Of a DNA stretch of 64,000 bases, positions 1 through 7,154 are shown piece by piece. Position numbers and translations under genes: made by a program. The notes under the pieces were generated by a model. That model saw only the letters and a list, made by a program, of their open reading frames with translations. It made no database searches and was not told the DNA's origin. The stretch is from positions 62,001-126,000 of the forward strand of contig NZ_AKJN02000009.1 of the NCBI RefSeq assembly GCF_000282315.2. Direction: 5' to 3'. Numbering within the stretch: position 1 is the stretch's first letter; every line of letters begins with the position of its first letter. Source of the stretch: Pseudomonas sp. GM41(2012). Its GTDB lineage: Bacteria > Pseudomonadota > Gammaproteobacteria > Pseudomonadales > Pseudomonadaceae.

Positions 1-1351
1 TGAAATCGGTCTTGCGCAAGCGTTGCTTGAGAAACAGCGCCAGGCTCTTGATCACCCGATCGCCCATGGGGTGACCGTGGCTGTCGTTGACTCGTTTGAA
101 ATGGTCGATATCGAGCATCGCAAAGCTCAGCGGCTTGTTTTCGCGGCGGGCGCGGAAGCTGCAGTCTTCGAGCAATTGCAGAATATGCGTGTGGTTGTAA
201 AGCCCGGTGAGGCTGTCGCGGACCATCCGCGCTTTCAGATTGCGTGCCCGCGCCGCGCGGTTGCGCACGGTGGTGATCAGGTGCCGGGGCTTGATCGGTT
301 TGGTCAGGAAGTCGTCGCCGCCCTCGCTCATGGCGTCGAGCTGTTTGTCCAGATCGTCTTCGGCCGACAGGTAAATGATCGGCACGCTGACGTAACGGTC
401 GTTGTGGCGGATCACTTTGGCCAATTCAGTACCGGTGCAGGCCGGCATGTACATGTCGAGGATGATCAGGTCTGGCTGGAAGTCCGCGAGCTCGGCCATG
501 GCCTGGATCGGCTCGATCAAGGTCCGCGTGACGATCCCGGCGCTGTTGAGCAGGCGCTCGGTATGCAAGGCCTGGGCGCGGGAATCGTCGATGATCAGCA
601 CTTTATAAGGTTCGTACTGGGCGACGCAGGTCAGGACTTCGATTTTCTCCAGCAGGCTCGAGGCTTCGAGGGTGCCGGTCAGGAATTCCTGGCCACCGGC
701 ACGCACGGCGGCGAGGCGCGTCGGGGTATCGGTTTCGTGCAGGCTGAAGAACAACAGCGGCAATTGATGATCGAGGCCTTCCTGGGCTTCGGCAGCCAGT
801 TTCAGGCCGATGCCGGCGCCACTGAAGTCCACGTCCATGACGATCGCCGCAGGCAAGCGCTCGATCATCGAAGAGCGGAACGCTGCAACGCTGTCGAGGG
901 CTTGCGCGCTGAGCCCGAAGAATTCCAGTTGTTTGGCCAGGCGCTCGCCACGGTCATGATCCTGCAGCATCACGTAAATCGGCTTGCGCAGCGGCGGCAG
1001 AAAGGTTTGGTCCAACTGATCGCCATGGCGCAGGCCGGTGCGTGACAGGCGCTGCATCAAACGATTGAGGTCAGTGATCAGTCCGCTGCTCAGGCGTCCG
1101 CGATTGGCGTCGACAGCCTCCAGCGACTGACCGATGTGGCGTGCCAGTTGGGTGTGTTCAGGTTGTTCAAAGCGCTCGGCGAAACGCAGCAGGCGCAGGT
1201 TGGCCTCGCTCAGTTCCGATAAGTCGGTGGTGGACCACTCGCTGCGTTGCAGGCGTTGCCATATCTCAAGAATTTGACGTGCCTGATGAATTACCCGCTG
1301 GGCAAAGTGGTGCTTGAGGCGCTCACGGCTGGGGTCTTCTGGCTCGGTCAT
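1..1351 (-). CDS. gcbA: Response regulator diguanylate cyclase (REC-REC-GGDEF), 3' end cut by window
   Basis: Reads leftward from the ATG at 1351 and is still open at base 1, so about 450 residues are visible. The first ~110 residues are helical and Hpt-like. A receiver-like domain follows at ~125-245, then a full receiver at ~255-375 (IIDD acidic pocket, phospho-acceptor in LIILDMYMP, conserved KP). The GGDEF domain opens at ~385 (RDSLTGLYN, then AMLDIDHFKRVND). The GG(D/E)EF signature would lie just outside the window, so catalytic competence cannot be judged. The product should make cyclic-di-GMP in the cytoplasm under phosphorylation control. Architecture and the downstream DUF2333/Nudix/SUI1/speA neighbourhood match GcbA (PA4843), a surface-attachment diguanylate cyclase of Pseudomonas; that name is inferred from architecture and synteny. 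Confidence 0.85.
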   Translation of the reverse strand, partial: MTEPEDPSRERLKHHFAQRVIHQARQILEIWQRLQRSEWSTTDLSELSEANLRLLRFAERFEQPEHTQLARHIGQSLEAVDANRGRLSSGLITDLNRLMQRLSRTGLRHGDQLDQTFLPPLRKPIYVMLQDHDRGERLAKQLEFFGLSAQALDSVAAFRSSMIERLPAAIVMDVDFSGAGIGLKLAAEAQEGLDHQLPLLFFSLHETDTPTRLAAVRAGGQEFLTGTLEASSLLEKIEVLTCVAQYEPYKVLIIDDSRAQALHTERLLNSAGIVTRTLIEPIQAMAELADFQPDLIILDMYMPACTGTELAKVIRHNDRYVSVPIIYLSAEDDLDKQLDAMSEGGDDFLTKPIKPRHLITTVRNRAARARNLKARMVRDSLTGLYNHTHILQLLEDCSFRARRENKPLSFAMLDIDHFKRVNDSHGHPMGDRVIKSLALFLKQRLRKTDF

Positions 1352-1675
1352 ATCCTGACTACTAGTTAGGGTGCATGCTGAGATCGACTGGTGGCTCTAT
1401 GCTAGCACCTCTTTTCCATCGCATGAGTGTCGTACGTCAATTAACTGCAAAGCGACCTTATTCAGTTTCTGACCGATGAGTCTCGGGCGGGGCATGACTG
1501 GCCGATAGAGCCGATGAATCAGGTGTTTCAGGACGACTCCTGGTCATTTCAAGGCAACTTCCCATGTCTTGGCGAGCCTCGTCTGTCAGGTGTTTCTGAT
1601 TTTCCGGCCAAACGATCCGGTCGGGAATTGCGGCTGATAGGGTTCAGGGATTCCCCTAGAAGCCGTCCGCAAACC
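1352..1675. other. Intergenic region between gcbA and the Hcp operon
   Basis: This 324-base stretch separates two divergent units and must carry both promoters. I see no convincing sigma-70 or sigma-54 box pair and no repeat. The first gene of the Hcp operon could start inside it (ATG at 1514), but residues encoded before 1676 look less gene-like than the rest. Confidence 0.4.
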
Positions 1676-2827
1676 ATGACCCAGTGTTTCGACGAACACC
1701 CCAGCGATGAGCAGCGCCTGAACCACAACAGCACACCCGTTGCTGACTGTGAGTGTAAAGAGGAGCGGCTTTATGGCAGCAAGACGCTTGTTACCGATGT
1801 GCCGATTCTGACTTGCGCAGGCCTATGGCGCATCTACCAGCGCGAGGCCGAAGACATCATCGCTCCTGATGGAGTTTTGATCGTTGATCCAGTGGAGCGG
1901 AATCGCGCGATCAACGCTGCGTATGCCCGACTGTGGTTACACGACTCGCGGTTTCAGTGGGCTGGGCTGGCTGCGTTTGCCTCTAAGCAGGTCGGCTGCG
2001 GACTTTTGCATGCGGCGCACAGTGTGGAGCGAATCCGTGATGAGCGGGAAACCAGGCAGCGATTGCGAGATAGCCGCCGAGAGTTCGGATTGTTGAGGCC
2101 CGACCGAATGGCGGAACAGGCAGACGCCTTGCGTGACTATAAAGAAGCAGACTCGCGCAATCCTGTTCCCTTTGTTGACCTGCATTTAACGGGGGAGGAC
2201 TTGTCTCTGGTGCAGCAGCAATTTCGATATGTGCACGAGATGATGGCATTGGGTAACACCACGCTGTTTCTGGATATTTTTCCTCTACATGCGTTTTACG
2301 CGAAGCGAGGCCTCAAGGAATTGAAAACGTGCCTGAAAGCGCGGGTTGGGATTTTTGGGCATCCGGAATTTCCAGTGATTTGGCCGGTAGGGCAGGAAAA
2401 GCTCCAATTCGGGTTGCAATACGACGAAATCTTGAAAGCTTTCGACGCTATTGAAATAGGCGATATGGCATTGAGCGTGGAGCATTTGGCAGAGCATGAA
2501 CAGCGAAATATCCTGCAGCCGACTATTTATGAGGACTCGCATCTCACCGCTTTGCTGCAGGGCAATCATGCGTCTTTTGTTACGGGTTTCCCTTCAGGCG
2601 TAGCCCAAGCAATCGAGCTGACGCTTACCAGTCAATGTCAGCGACTTGATGATGGGCGCACTATTGGTTTTGGCAACAATCCTCTGGCCAACCTCTCCGA
2701 TGTTGAACAGCGCATGGTATTTGTACTCAGGGCTGCCGAACGTTTCGATGATCTGTTGCGCGACGACAACCGTTCTGCTCTAGAACAGTCGATCCGGGAA
2801 ATCGCAGCCGGTGGTGCACCGCCATGA
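1676..2827 (+). CDS. Unknown soluble protein heading a T6SS Hcp operon (candidate effector, possibly DUF2515-like)
   Basis: 383 residues from the ATG at 1676; an in-frame ATG at 1514 would add 54 residues, and neither start has a strong ribosome site. No signal peptide or membrane segment is visible. The body is rich in charged and aromatic residues, with a segment NRAINAAYARLWLHD followed by FQWAGLAAFASKQVG that resembles the pattern of DUF2515 proteins (from memory, not searched), and a later AEHEQRNILQPTIY stretch. No known catalytic motif was recognised. It is the first of four genes joined by overlaps (ATGA with the next gene) and ending in hcp plus a spike-domain gene, so it is placed where Hcp-carried cargo is expected. 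Reading it as an effector is inference from context. Confidence 0.6.
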   Translation: MTQCFDEHPSDEQRLNHNSTPVADCECKEERLYGSKTLVTDVPILTCAGLWRIYQREAEDIIAPDGVLIVDPVERNRAINAAYARLWLHDSRFQWAGLAAFASKQVGCGLLHAAHSVERIRDERETRQRLRDSRREFGLLRPDRMAEQADALRDYKEADSRNPVPFVDLHLTGEDLSLVQQQFRYVHEMMALGNTTLFLDIFPLHAFYAKRGLKELKTCLKARVGIFGHPEFPVIWPVGQEKLQFGLQYDEILKAFDAIEIGDMALSVEHLAEHEQRNILQPTIYEDSHLTALLQGNHASFVTGFPSGVAQAIELTLTSQCQRLDDGRTIGFGNNPLANLSDVEQRMVFVLRAAERFDDLLRDDNRSALEQSIREIAAGGAPP

Positions 2828-3534
2828 ATTTCCGACGATGGATCGATGGTTGGCGCTTCATACTGCTGATAGTGCTGGCGGTGACGTTACTGCGCTGGTG
2901 TATTGACTCTACGCTGGACGACTTCGAAATCTCACTGAATATCAATGAGCCTTGGGAGGATATGCTTCAGCGTTCAAACGCTGCCATCGGCCCCATACCA
3001 TCGGGAAAGGTATGGTCCAACAAATCCAGATCCGGTGTATGCCTGCGTTTCAATGACCCTGATTATGGTTTTGTCACGCCACTGGCCCGCTATTTCACAA
3101 TCACGTCCAAGAACGGACGGGTTGGAGCGGTGCGTTTATCCCCACAAATCGAGCCACTACCGCTTGATGACGCTCTTAAAGTCGTACTGGGCTTGCATGA
3201 TCAATGGCGCAAAAAAGGCTGGGTTGCGGCGAAAGTTCTTGATGATCCTGTGATAGCCGATACGCCTGAATGGCGAGCTTGGCTTCGGGACGGGACAGGG
3301 TACGCAATGTCTTTCTGGTTGGCTGGTGACAGGTATCAGCTAATGCTGGACCTCGAGCCGTTCAATCGTTCTCGTCATCGAACTGACCAGCGCTATTTGA
3401 TCTTCGTCACTCTTGCTGAACCCTGGTTACCTTTCGAATACGCCGAGCATGCGCGGATTAAAGACCATTCGATCACTCCCGTATTCCCATCCAAATCTGA
3501 CGGAGCCCCACCATGCCAACTCCCGCCTTCATGA
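2824..3534 (+). CDS. Single-pass membrane protein of the Hcp operon (candidate immunity protein)
   Basis: 236 residues starting on an ATGA overlap with the upstream gene. A basic N-terminus (residues 1-12) is followed by one hydrophobic helix at ~13-29 and a polar domain of about 200 residues, the layout of an inner-membrane anchored protein facing the periplasm. No family was recognised. Its coupling to an unknown soluble protein upstream and to hcp downstream fits an immunity protein for a periplasm-acting toxin, but nothing in the sequence proves this. Its 3' end overlaps the hcp start by 22 bases. Confidence 0.6.
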   Translation: MNFRRWIDGWRFILLIVLAVTLLRWCIDSTLDDFEISLNINEPWEDMLQRSNAAIGPIPSGKVWSNKSRSGVCLRFNDPDYGFVTPLARYFTITSKNGRVGAVRLSPQIEPLPLDDALKVVLGLHDQWRKKGWVAAKVLDDPVIADTPEWRAWLRDGTGYAMSFWLAGDRYQLMLDLEPFNRSRHRTDQRYLIFVTLAEPWLPFEYAEHARIKDHSITPVFPSKSDGAPPCQLPPS

Positions 3535-4019
3535 CCCTCCACGGTGAACGACAAGGCTTGATCAGCGCCGGCGCCTTCACCGAGGCGTCAGTCGGCAACG
3601 TCTACCAACTGGGTCGTGAGGACCAGATCATGATTCAAGCCCTGAGCCATGGCATCTTCGTACCGAAAGGGTCGGGAGCCGGGCGTCGGATGCACAAACC
3701 CTTGGTCATCACCAAGGCAATCGACAAGGCATCACCGCTGATCAACATCGCTCTGTGTTCCGGGGAGTTGCTCAGCCAGTGCCGCGTCGAGTGGTATCGC
3801 ACCTCGGCTCACGGAACGCAGGAACATTTCTACACGATGGAGCTGGAAGACGCGGTGATCATCGGCGCTGAAGTACTCATGCCGCATTGTCAGGACCCCG
3901 GCACTGCTCACCTGACTCAGTTGGAAAAGGTCCATTTCAGTTACCGACGGATCTATTGGCGGCATGAGATCAGCCGGACCATGGGCTCAGATGAATGGTG
4001 TGCCGAGGAGCAGGTATGA
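3513..4019 (+). CDS. hcp: Hcp family type VI secretion tube/effector-carrier protein
   Basis: 168 residues, the normal Hcp length. It begins MPTPAFMTLHGERQGLISAG and contains the family landmarks: the Q-G-L-I start of the first beta strand, an HK-PLVITK-DKASP segment at ~64-76, and a late Y-R-I-W-H-strand. Hcp forms hexameric rings that stack into the tube ejected by the T6SS sheath, and ring lumens can carry and stabilise small effectors. No sheath, baseplate or ClpV gene lies in the window, so this is an orphan (auxiliary) hcp depending on a core cluster elsewhere. It overlaps its neighbours on both sides, so translation of all four genes is probably coupled. Confidence 0.9.
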   Translation: MPTPAFMTLHGERQGLISAGAFTEASVGNVYQLGREDQIMIQALSHGIFVPKGSGAGRRMHKPLVITKAIDKASPLINIALCSGELLSQCRVEWYRTSAHGTQEHFYTMELEDAVIIGAEVLMPHCQDPGTAHLTQLEKVHFSYRRIYWRHEISRTMGSDEWCAEEQV

Positions 4020-4492
4020 GGCTGGTCAATGAACTTCATCTGTCTGCGTGGGAGCGCGAACATGCTTATTCCAGTGAGCAAGCGCTGGATCGCGTGCGCC
4101 AGGCGTTGCTTGATCGGCAACCCATCGACGGCCTTGACGAGTTGCGTGGGGGCCTGCTGATCGATATCGACAGCGAGGTGCTGGAACAGCTTGAACGTGG
4201 ATCGTGGTGGTTGATCCGGGCTGAGGCCGACTACGGCGACTGGCCGATACCGGTTCGGACCTTCGATCAGAAGGTCATCGAATTGATGAGAAATCCGCCA
4301 GCCCAGGCCTCACGATCGCCAAGGATTTTCCGCCTCGTTGACAGCATGACGGCTGAGCCACTGGTGCAGCAGCGTTACATCGCAACCGTAGACGGGCAGG
4401 CTGACCAGAGAAGAACCGACGGCGAAGGCATCGCCCATCTTTTTACGCCGGCCGAGGTGCGGCAGATTTCAATGGAGGTTATCGGCGTATAG
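4016..4492 (+). CDS. Small T6SS-associated protein with C-terminal transthyretin-like domain
   Basis: 158 residues from the ATG at 4016, which overlaps the hcp stop (ATGA). The N-terminal half is helical and acidic. The C-terminal ~50 residues (from RIFRLVDSMTAEPL onward) show the alternating pattern F-L-D--T-EPL--Y-----DG------TD--GIAHL typical of small beta domains found at VgrG tails and on T6SS adaptors. It may help dock cargo on Hcp or the spike. This is assigned by pattern only. It is the last gene of the operon; no terminator hairpin was found before DUF2333 at 4644. Confidence 0.6.
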   Translation: MRLVNELHLSAWEREHAYSSEQALDRVRQALLDRQPIDGLDELRGGLLIDIDSEVLEQLERGSWWLIRAEADYGDWPIPVRTFDQKVIELMRNPPAQASRSPRIFRLVDSMTAEPLVQQRYIATVDGQADQRRTDGEGIAHLFTPAEVRQISMEVIGV

Positions 4493-4643
4493 CGCACGTA
4501 TGGACGCTTGAGTATCAGCAACGATTACCGCAGGTTCGGCCGTGTTTTTTTTGGATTAACCCAACGGCGGGTGCCGGCCAAAGGCACGTTGTTGTATGGT
4601 TGTGGTCGAACCGATGAACTCAAGTGATTGAAAGGATATCGCC

Positions 4644-5711
4644 ATGCTGGACTGGAAGAACCGCGCGGGCAGCGCGCCTGAACGTGCCGCTGAACCGAAA
4701 TCGGCCACCCGCAGTTACTTGGGTGGCCTGTTGTTCAGTCGGGCGCTGGCCACTCTGATTGCCATTTACTTGCTGGTGACGATTGCACTGGGCTGGTACT
4801 GGAGCCAGGAACCTGCGCTGTTCCCGGTTCAGCAGAATGCCCAGATGGCCGCCGAGAAAGAAGGCAAGCAAATGGTCATCGGCTACACCACGGTCGAAAC
4901 CCTCAAGACCGTCGCCGGTACTTTGCTGAGCAAACCGGGTGGCTATATTTCCAACGACCGTTTCCCGCCGGGCCTGTGGATGGATAACACGCCGAGCTGG
5001 GAATATGGCGTGCTGGTCCAGGTCCGCGACCTGAGTCGTGCACTGCGTAAAGACTTCGCTCGTTCCCAGTCGCAGTCCACCGAAGACGCTGATCTGGCCA
5101 AGGCCGAGCCGCGCTTCAACTTCGACAACAAGAGCTGGGTGCTGCCCTCCAGTGAGTCCGAGTACCAGGAAGGCATCAACTCCCTGAGCCGTTATCAGGC
5201 GCGCCTGTCCGACCCGAGTCAGAAAAGCGCACTGTTCTATGCCCGTGCCGACAACCTGAACAACTGGCTGGGCGATGTCGGTACCCGTTTGGGTTCGCTG
5301 TCGCAACGGCTGTCGGCCAGCGTTGGCCGGGTCAAGCTCAACACGGCGCTGAAAACCGAAGTCGTCGCCCCGGGTCAGGTGCCGCAGGTTGACGAAGAAA
5401 TCGTTGAAACCCCGTGGATGCAGATCGACAACGTGTTCTACGAAGCTCGTGGTCAGGCCTGGGCCTTGTCCCATCTGCTGCGCGCCATCGAAGTCGACTT
5501 CGCCGATGTGCTGGCCAAGAAGAACGCCACGGTCAGCGTGCGTCAGATCATTCGTGAACTGGAAGCCTCGCAGGAACCGGTCTGGAGTCCTATGATCCTT
5601 AATGGCAGCGGCTTCGGGGTGCTGGCCAACCACTCGCTGGTCATGGCCAACTACATCTCCCGGGCCAACGCCGCAGTGATCGATTTGCGTCAATTGCTCA
5701 ATCAGGGCTGA
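4644..5711 (+). CDS. DUF2333 family membrane-anchored protein
   Basis: 355 residues with an AAAGGA ribosome site 8 bases before the ATG. An N-terminal cytoplasmic segment of ~35 residues is followed by one membrane helix (~35-55, LATLIAIYLLVTIALGWYW) and a large, mostly helical domain. Sequence and length match the DUF2333 proteins of pseudomonads, whose biochemical role is unknown to me. The next gene (Nudix) begins 3 bases after the stop, so the two form an operon. Confidence 0.85.
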   Translation: MLDWKNRAGSAPERAAEPKSATRSYLGGLLFSRALATLIAIYLLVTIALGWYWSQEPALFPVQQNAQMAAEKEGKQMVIGYTTVETLKTVAGTLLSKPGGYISNDRFPPGLWMDNTPSWEYGVLVQVRDLSRALRKDFARSQSQSTEDADLAKAEPRFNFDNKSWVLPSSESEYQEGINSLSRYQARLSDPSQKSALFYARADNLNNWLGDVGTRLGSLSQRLSASVGRVKLNTALKTEVVAPGQVPQVDEEIVETPWMQIDNVFYEARGQAWALSHLLRAIEVDFADVLAKKNATVSVRQIIRELEASQEPVWSPMILNGSGFGVLANHSLVMANYISRANAAVIDLRQLLNQG

Positions 5712-5714
5712 GTC

Positions 5715-6272
5715 ATGGTCGATAGCGCCAGAGAGGTCGCGCACCGCGCGGCCTCGGATGCCGAACAGATCGCCTGGGTTGACGAGCAGGACAACCTGCT
5801 CGGCGCCCTGGTCCGCTCCGACCTGCGTGAACGCGGGCTGATCGGGCGCGGCACTTACATCATGCTGTTCAATTCCGCCGGTGAACTCTGCGTGCATCGA
5901 CGCACGCTGAGCAAAGCCATTTATCCAGGTTTCTGGGACGTGGCGGCGGGGGGCATGGTGCTAGCGACCGAAACCTACGCCGAATCGGCTGCCCGCGAGC
6001 TGGAAGAAGAGCTGGGCGTGAGCGGCGTGGAACTGACCGCCCATGATCACTTTTTCTTCGAAGACACCGGCAATCGGCTCTGGTGTTCGGCGTTTTCGGC
6101 GGTGTGGGACGGTCCATTGATCCTGCAACCCGAAGAAGTCCTTGAAGCGCGCTTTATTCCCGTTGATCAGGTCCTGCTGGAAATCCAGCAAAAGCCTTAT
6201 TGCCCGGACTCTCTGGCCGCATTGAAGCGCTATCTTCGAGCCCGTGGGTCGGACGTCGCAAAAGAGGCATAA
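5715..6272 (+). CDS. Nudix hydrolase, YfcD-like
   Basis: 185 residues. The Nudix box GX5EX7REUXEEXGU is complete at residues 80-102 (GG, then E86, then RELEEE and LG). It should hydrolyse a nucleoside diphosphate linked to another group using Mg2+ held by the box glutamates. The N-terminal ~45 residues (WVDEQDNLLG, RGTYIMLFN) resemble the YfcD/IPP-isomerase-like subgroup; substrate unknown. It is translated 3 bases after the DUF2333 gene. Confidence 0.9.
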   Translation: MVDSAREVAHRAASDAEQIAWVDEQDNLLGALVRSDLRERGLIGRGTYIMLFNSAGELCVHRRTLSKAIYPGFWDVAAGGMVLATETYAESAARELEEELGVSGVELTAHDHFFFEDTGNRLWCSAFSAVWDGPLILQPEEVLEARFIPVDQVLLEIQQKPYCPDSLAALKRYLRARGSDVAKEA

Positions 6273-6354
6273 ATTGGCGCCGATTGGCTCTTAGCAAGTC
6301 GGCTTTTTGCCGTTACACTGCGCGACCTTTTTAAGCTGAACCGGCATTGCTTGT

Positions 6355-6456
6355 TGTAGGAGCAGAGCTTGCTCGCGAAGAGCGCAAGGACGACGCGTAC
6401 ATTCAGAACGCTCGCGTTATCGTTGACGTCCATCGCGAGCAAGCTCGGCTCCTACA
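6355..6456. repeat. REP doublet (BIME-like palindrome)
   Basis: Two arms, TGTAGGAGCAGAGCTTGCTC and the inverted GAGCAAGCTCGGCTCCTACA, face each other across about 60 bases. The same arms recur at many intergenic sites in this window. It sits between the Nudix gene and yciH. Confidence 0.85.
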
Positions 6457-6564
6457 AGGTTGTACCGTTTCAGTAGCGCTGCCCCTGCCTGAGTGGGGCT
6501 TCGCGGTCGATGGCAACTGTCCAGGTTGCCGCGACCAGTCTTTGTCCTCCCAAGAGGATTGCCG

Positions 6565-6936
6565 GTGGCCAAAAAAGCCGCATCCTTCGCCGCCCTTGGT
6601 GGCCTGGTATTTTCCACCGACGCAGGTCGTCATTGCCCGGATTGCAGTCAACCGGTGGATGCCTGCATCTGCAAACAGACCGTTATCCCGGCCGGCGACG
6701 GCATCGCTCGCGTGCGTCGCGAAAGCAAGGGCCGTGGCGGCAAGACGGTGACCACCATCACCGGCGTGCCGTTGGCCGAAGACGCACTCAAGGACCTGGC
6801 GACCACGTTGAAGAAACGTTGCGGGACCGGTGGTGCGTTGAAAGACGGAATCATTGAAATCCAGGGCGATCATGTCGAGCTACTCTTGGCCGAGCTGATC
6901 AAACACGGTTTCAAAGCGAAGAAGTCCGGCGGCTAG
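6565..6936 (+). CDS. yciH: SUI1/eIF1-like translation factor YciH
   Basis: 123 residues starting at the GTG at 6565, chosen because AAGAGG lies 7 bases upstream and the VAKKAASFAALGGLVFSTDAG opening is typical; the frame stays open further upstream without a ribosome site. A small zinc-finger-like CPDC...CIC cluster at ~28-40 is followed by the SUI1 domain (VRRESKGRGGKTVTTITG). Bacterial YciH is an eIF1 homologue proposed to influence start-codon fidelity. Synteny with speA matches P. aeruginosa PA4840-PA4839. Confidence 0.9.
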   Translation: MAKKAASFAALGGLVFSTDAGRHCPDCSQPVDACICKQTVIPAGDGIARVRRESKGRGGKTVTTITGVPLAEDALKDLATTLKKRCGTGGALKDGIIEIQGDHVELLLAELIKHGFKAKKSGG

Positions 6937-7022
6937 CAGCCTCTGTGAAAACCACCCTCGGCTTGATCCAGTCCTGATCCGATTCAGGTTTGGCGTCGTC
7001 TACATGGTTTTCACAGAGCCTG
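6937..7022. repeat. 86-bp inverted-repeat element directly after yciH (MITE-like)
   Basis: Terminal inverted repeats of 18 bases with one mismatch (left 6937-6954 CAGCCTCTGTGAAAACCA; right 7005-7022) bound a 50-base core. The left end touches the yciH stop codon. There is no T-run, so it is not a standard terminator. Size and ends suggest a small non-autonomous mobile element or a long RNA hairpin. Confidence 0.5.
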
Positions 7023-7071
7023 TTCTGACCGGTTTCTAAACTCACTGCGGTCAGCGAGGTCTATCCCCTCG

Positions 7072-7100
7072 TTGACGAACCGTCATTTTCATTCTTTAGA
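7072..7100 (+). promoter_or_regulatory. Putative sigma-70 promoter for speA
   Basis: TTGACG at 7072-7077 and TTTAGA at 7095-7100 are separated by 17 bases, giving a start near 7107 and a leader of ~48 bases before the speA ATG. Confidence 0.4.
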
Positions 7101-7154
7101 CTGCGCCGGCCTGAACCCAGGCGACGCTCTATGACTTCTTTATAGGGGACTTCA

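Noticed and set aside
1514..1675. N-terminal extension of the first Hcp-operon gene
   Set aside because: The frame is open, but the encoded 54 residues look unlike the rest and neither start has a clear ribosome site; the shorter form was preferred with low certainty.
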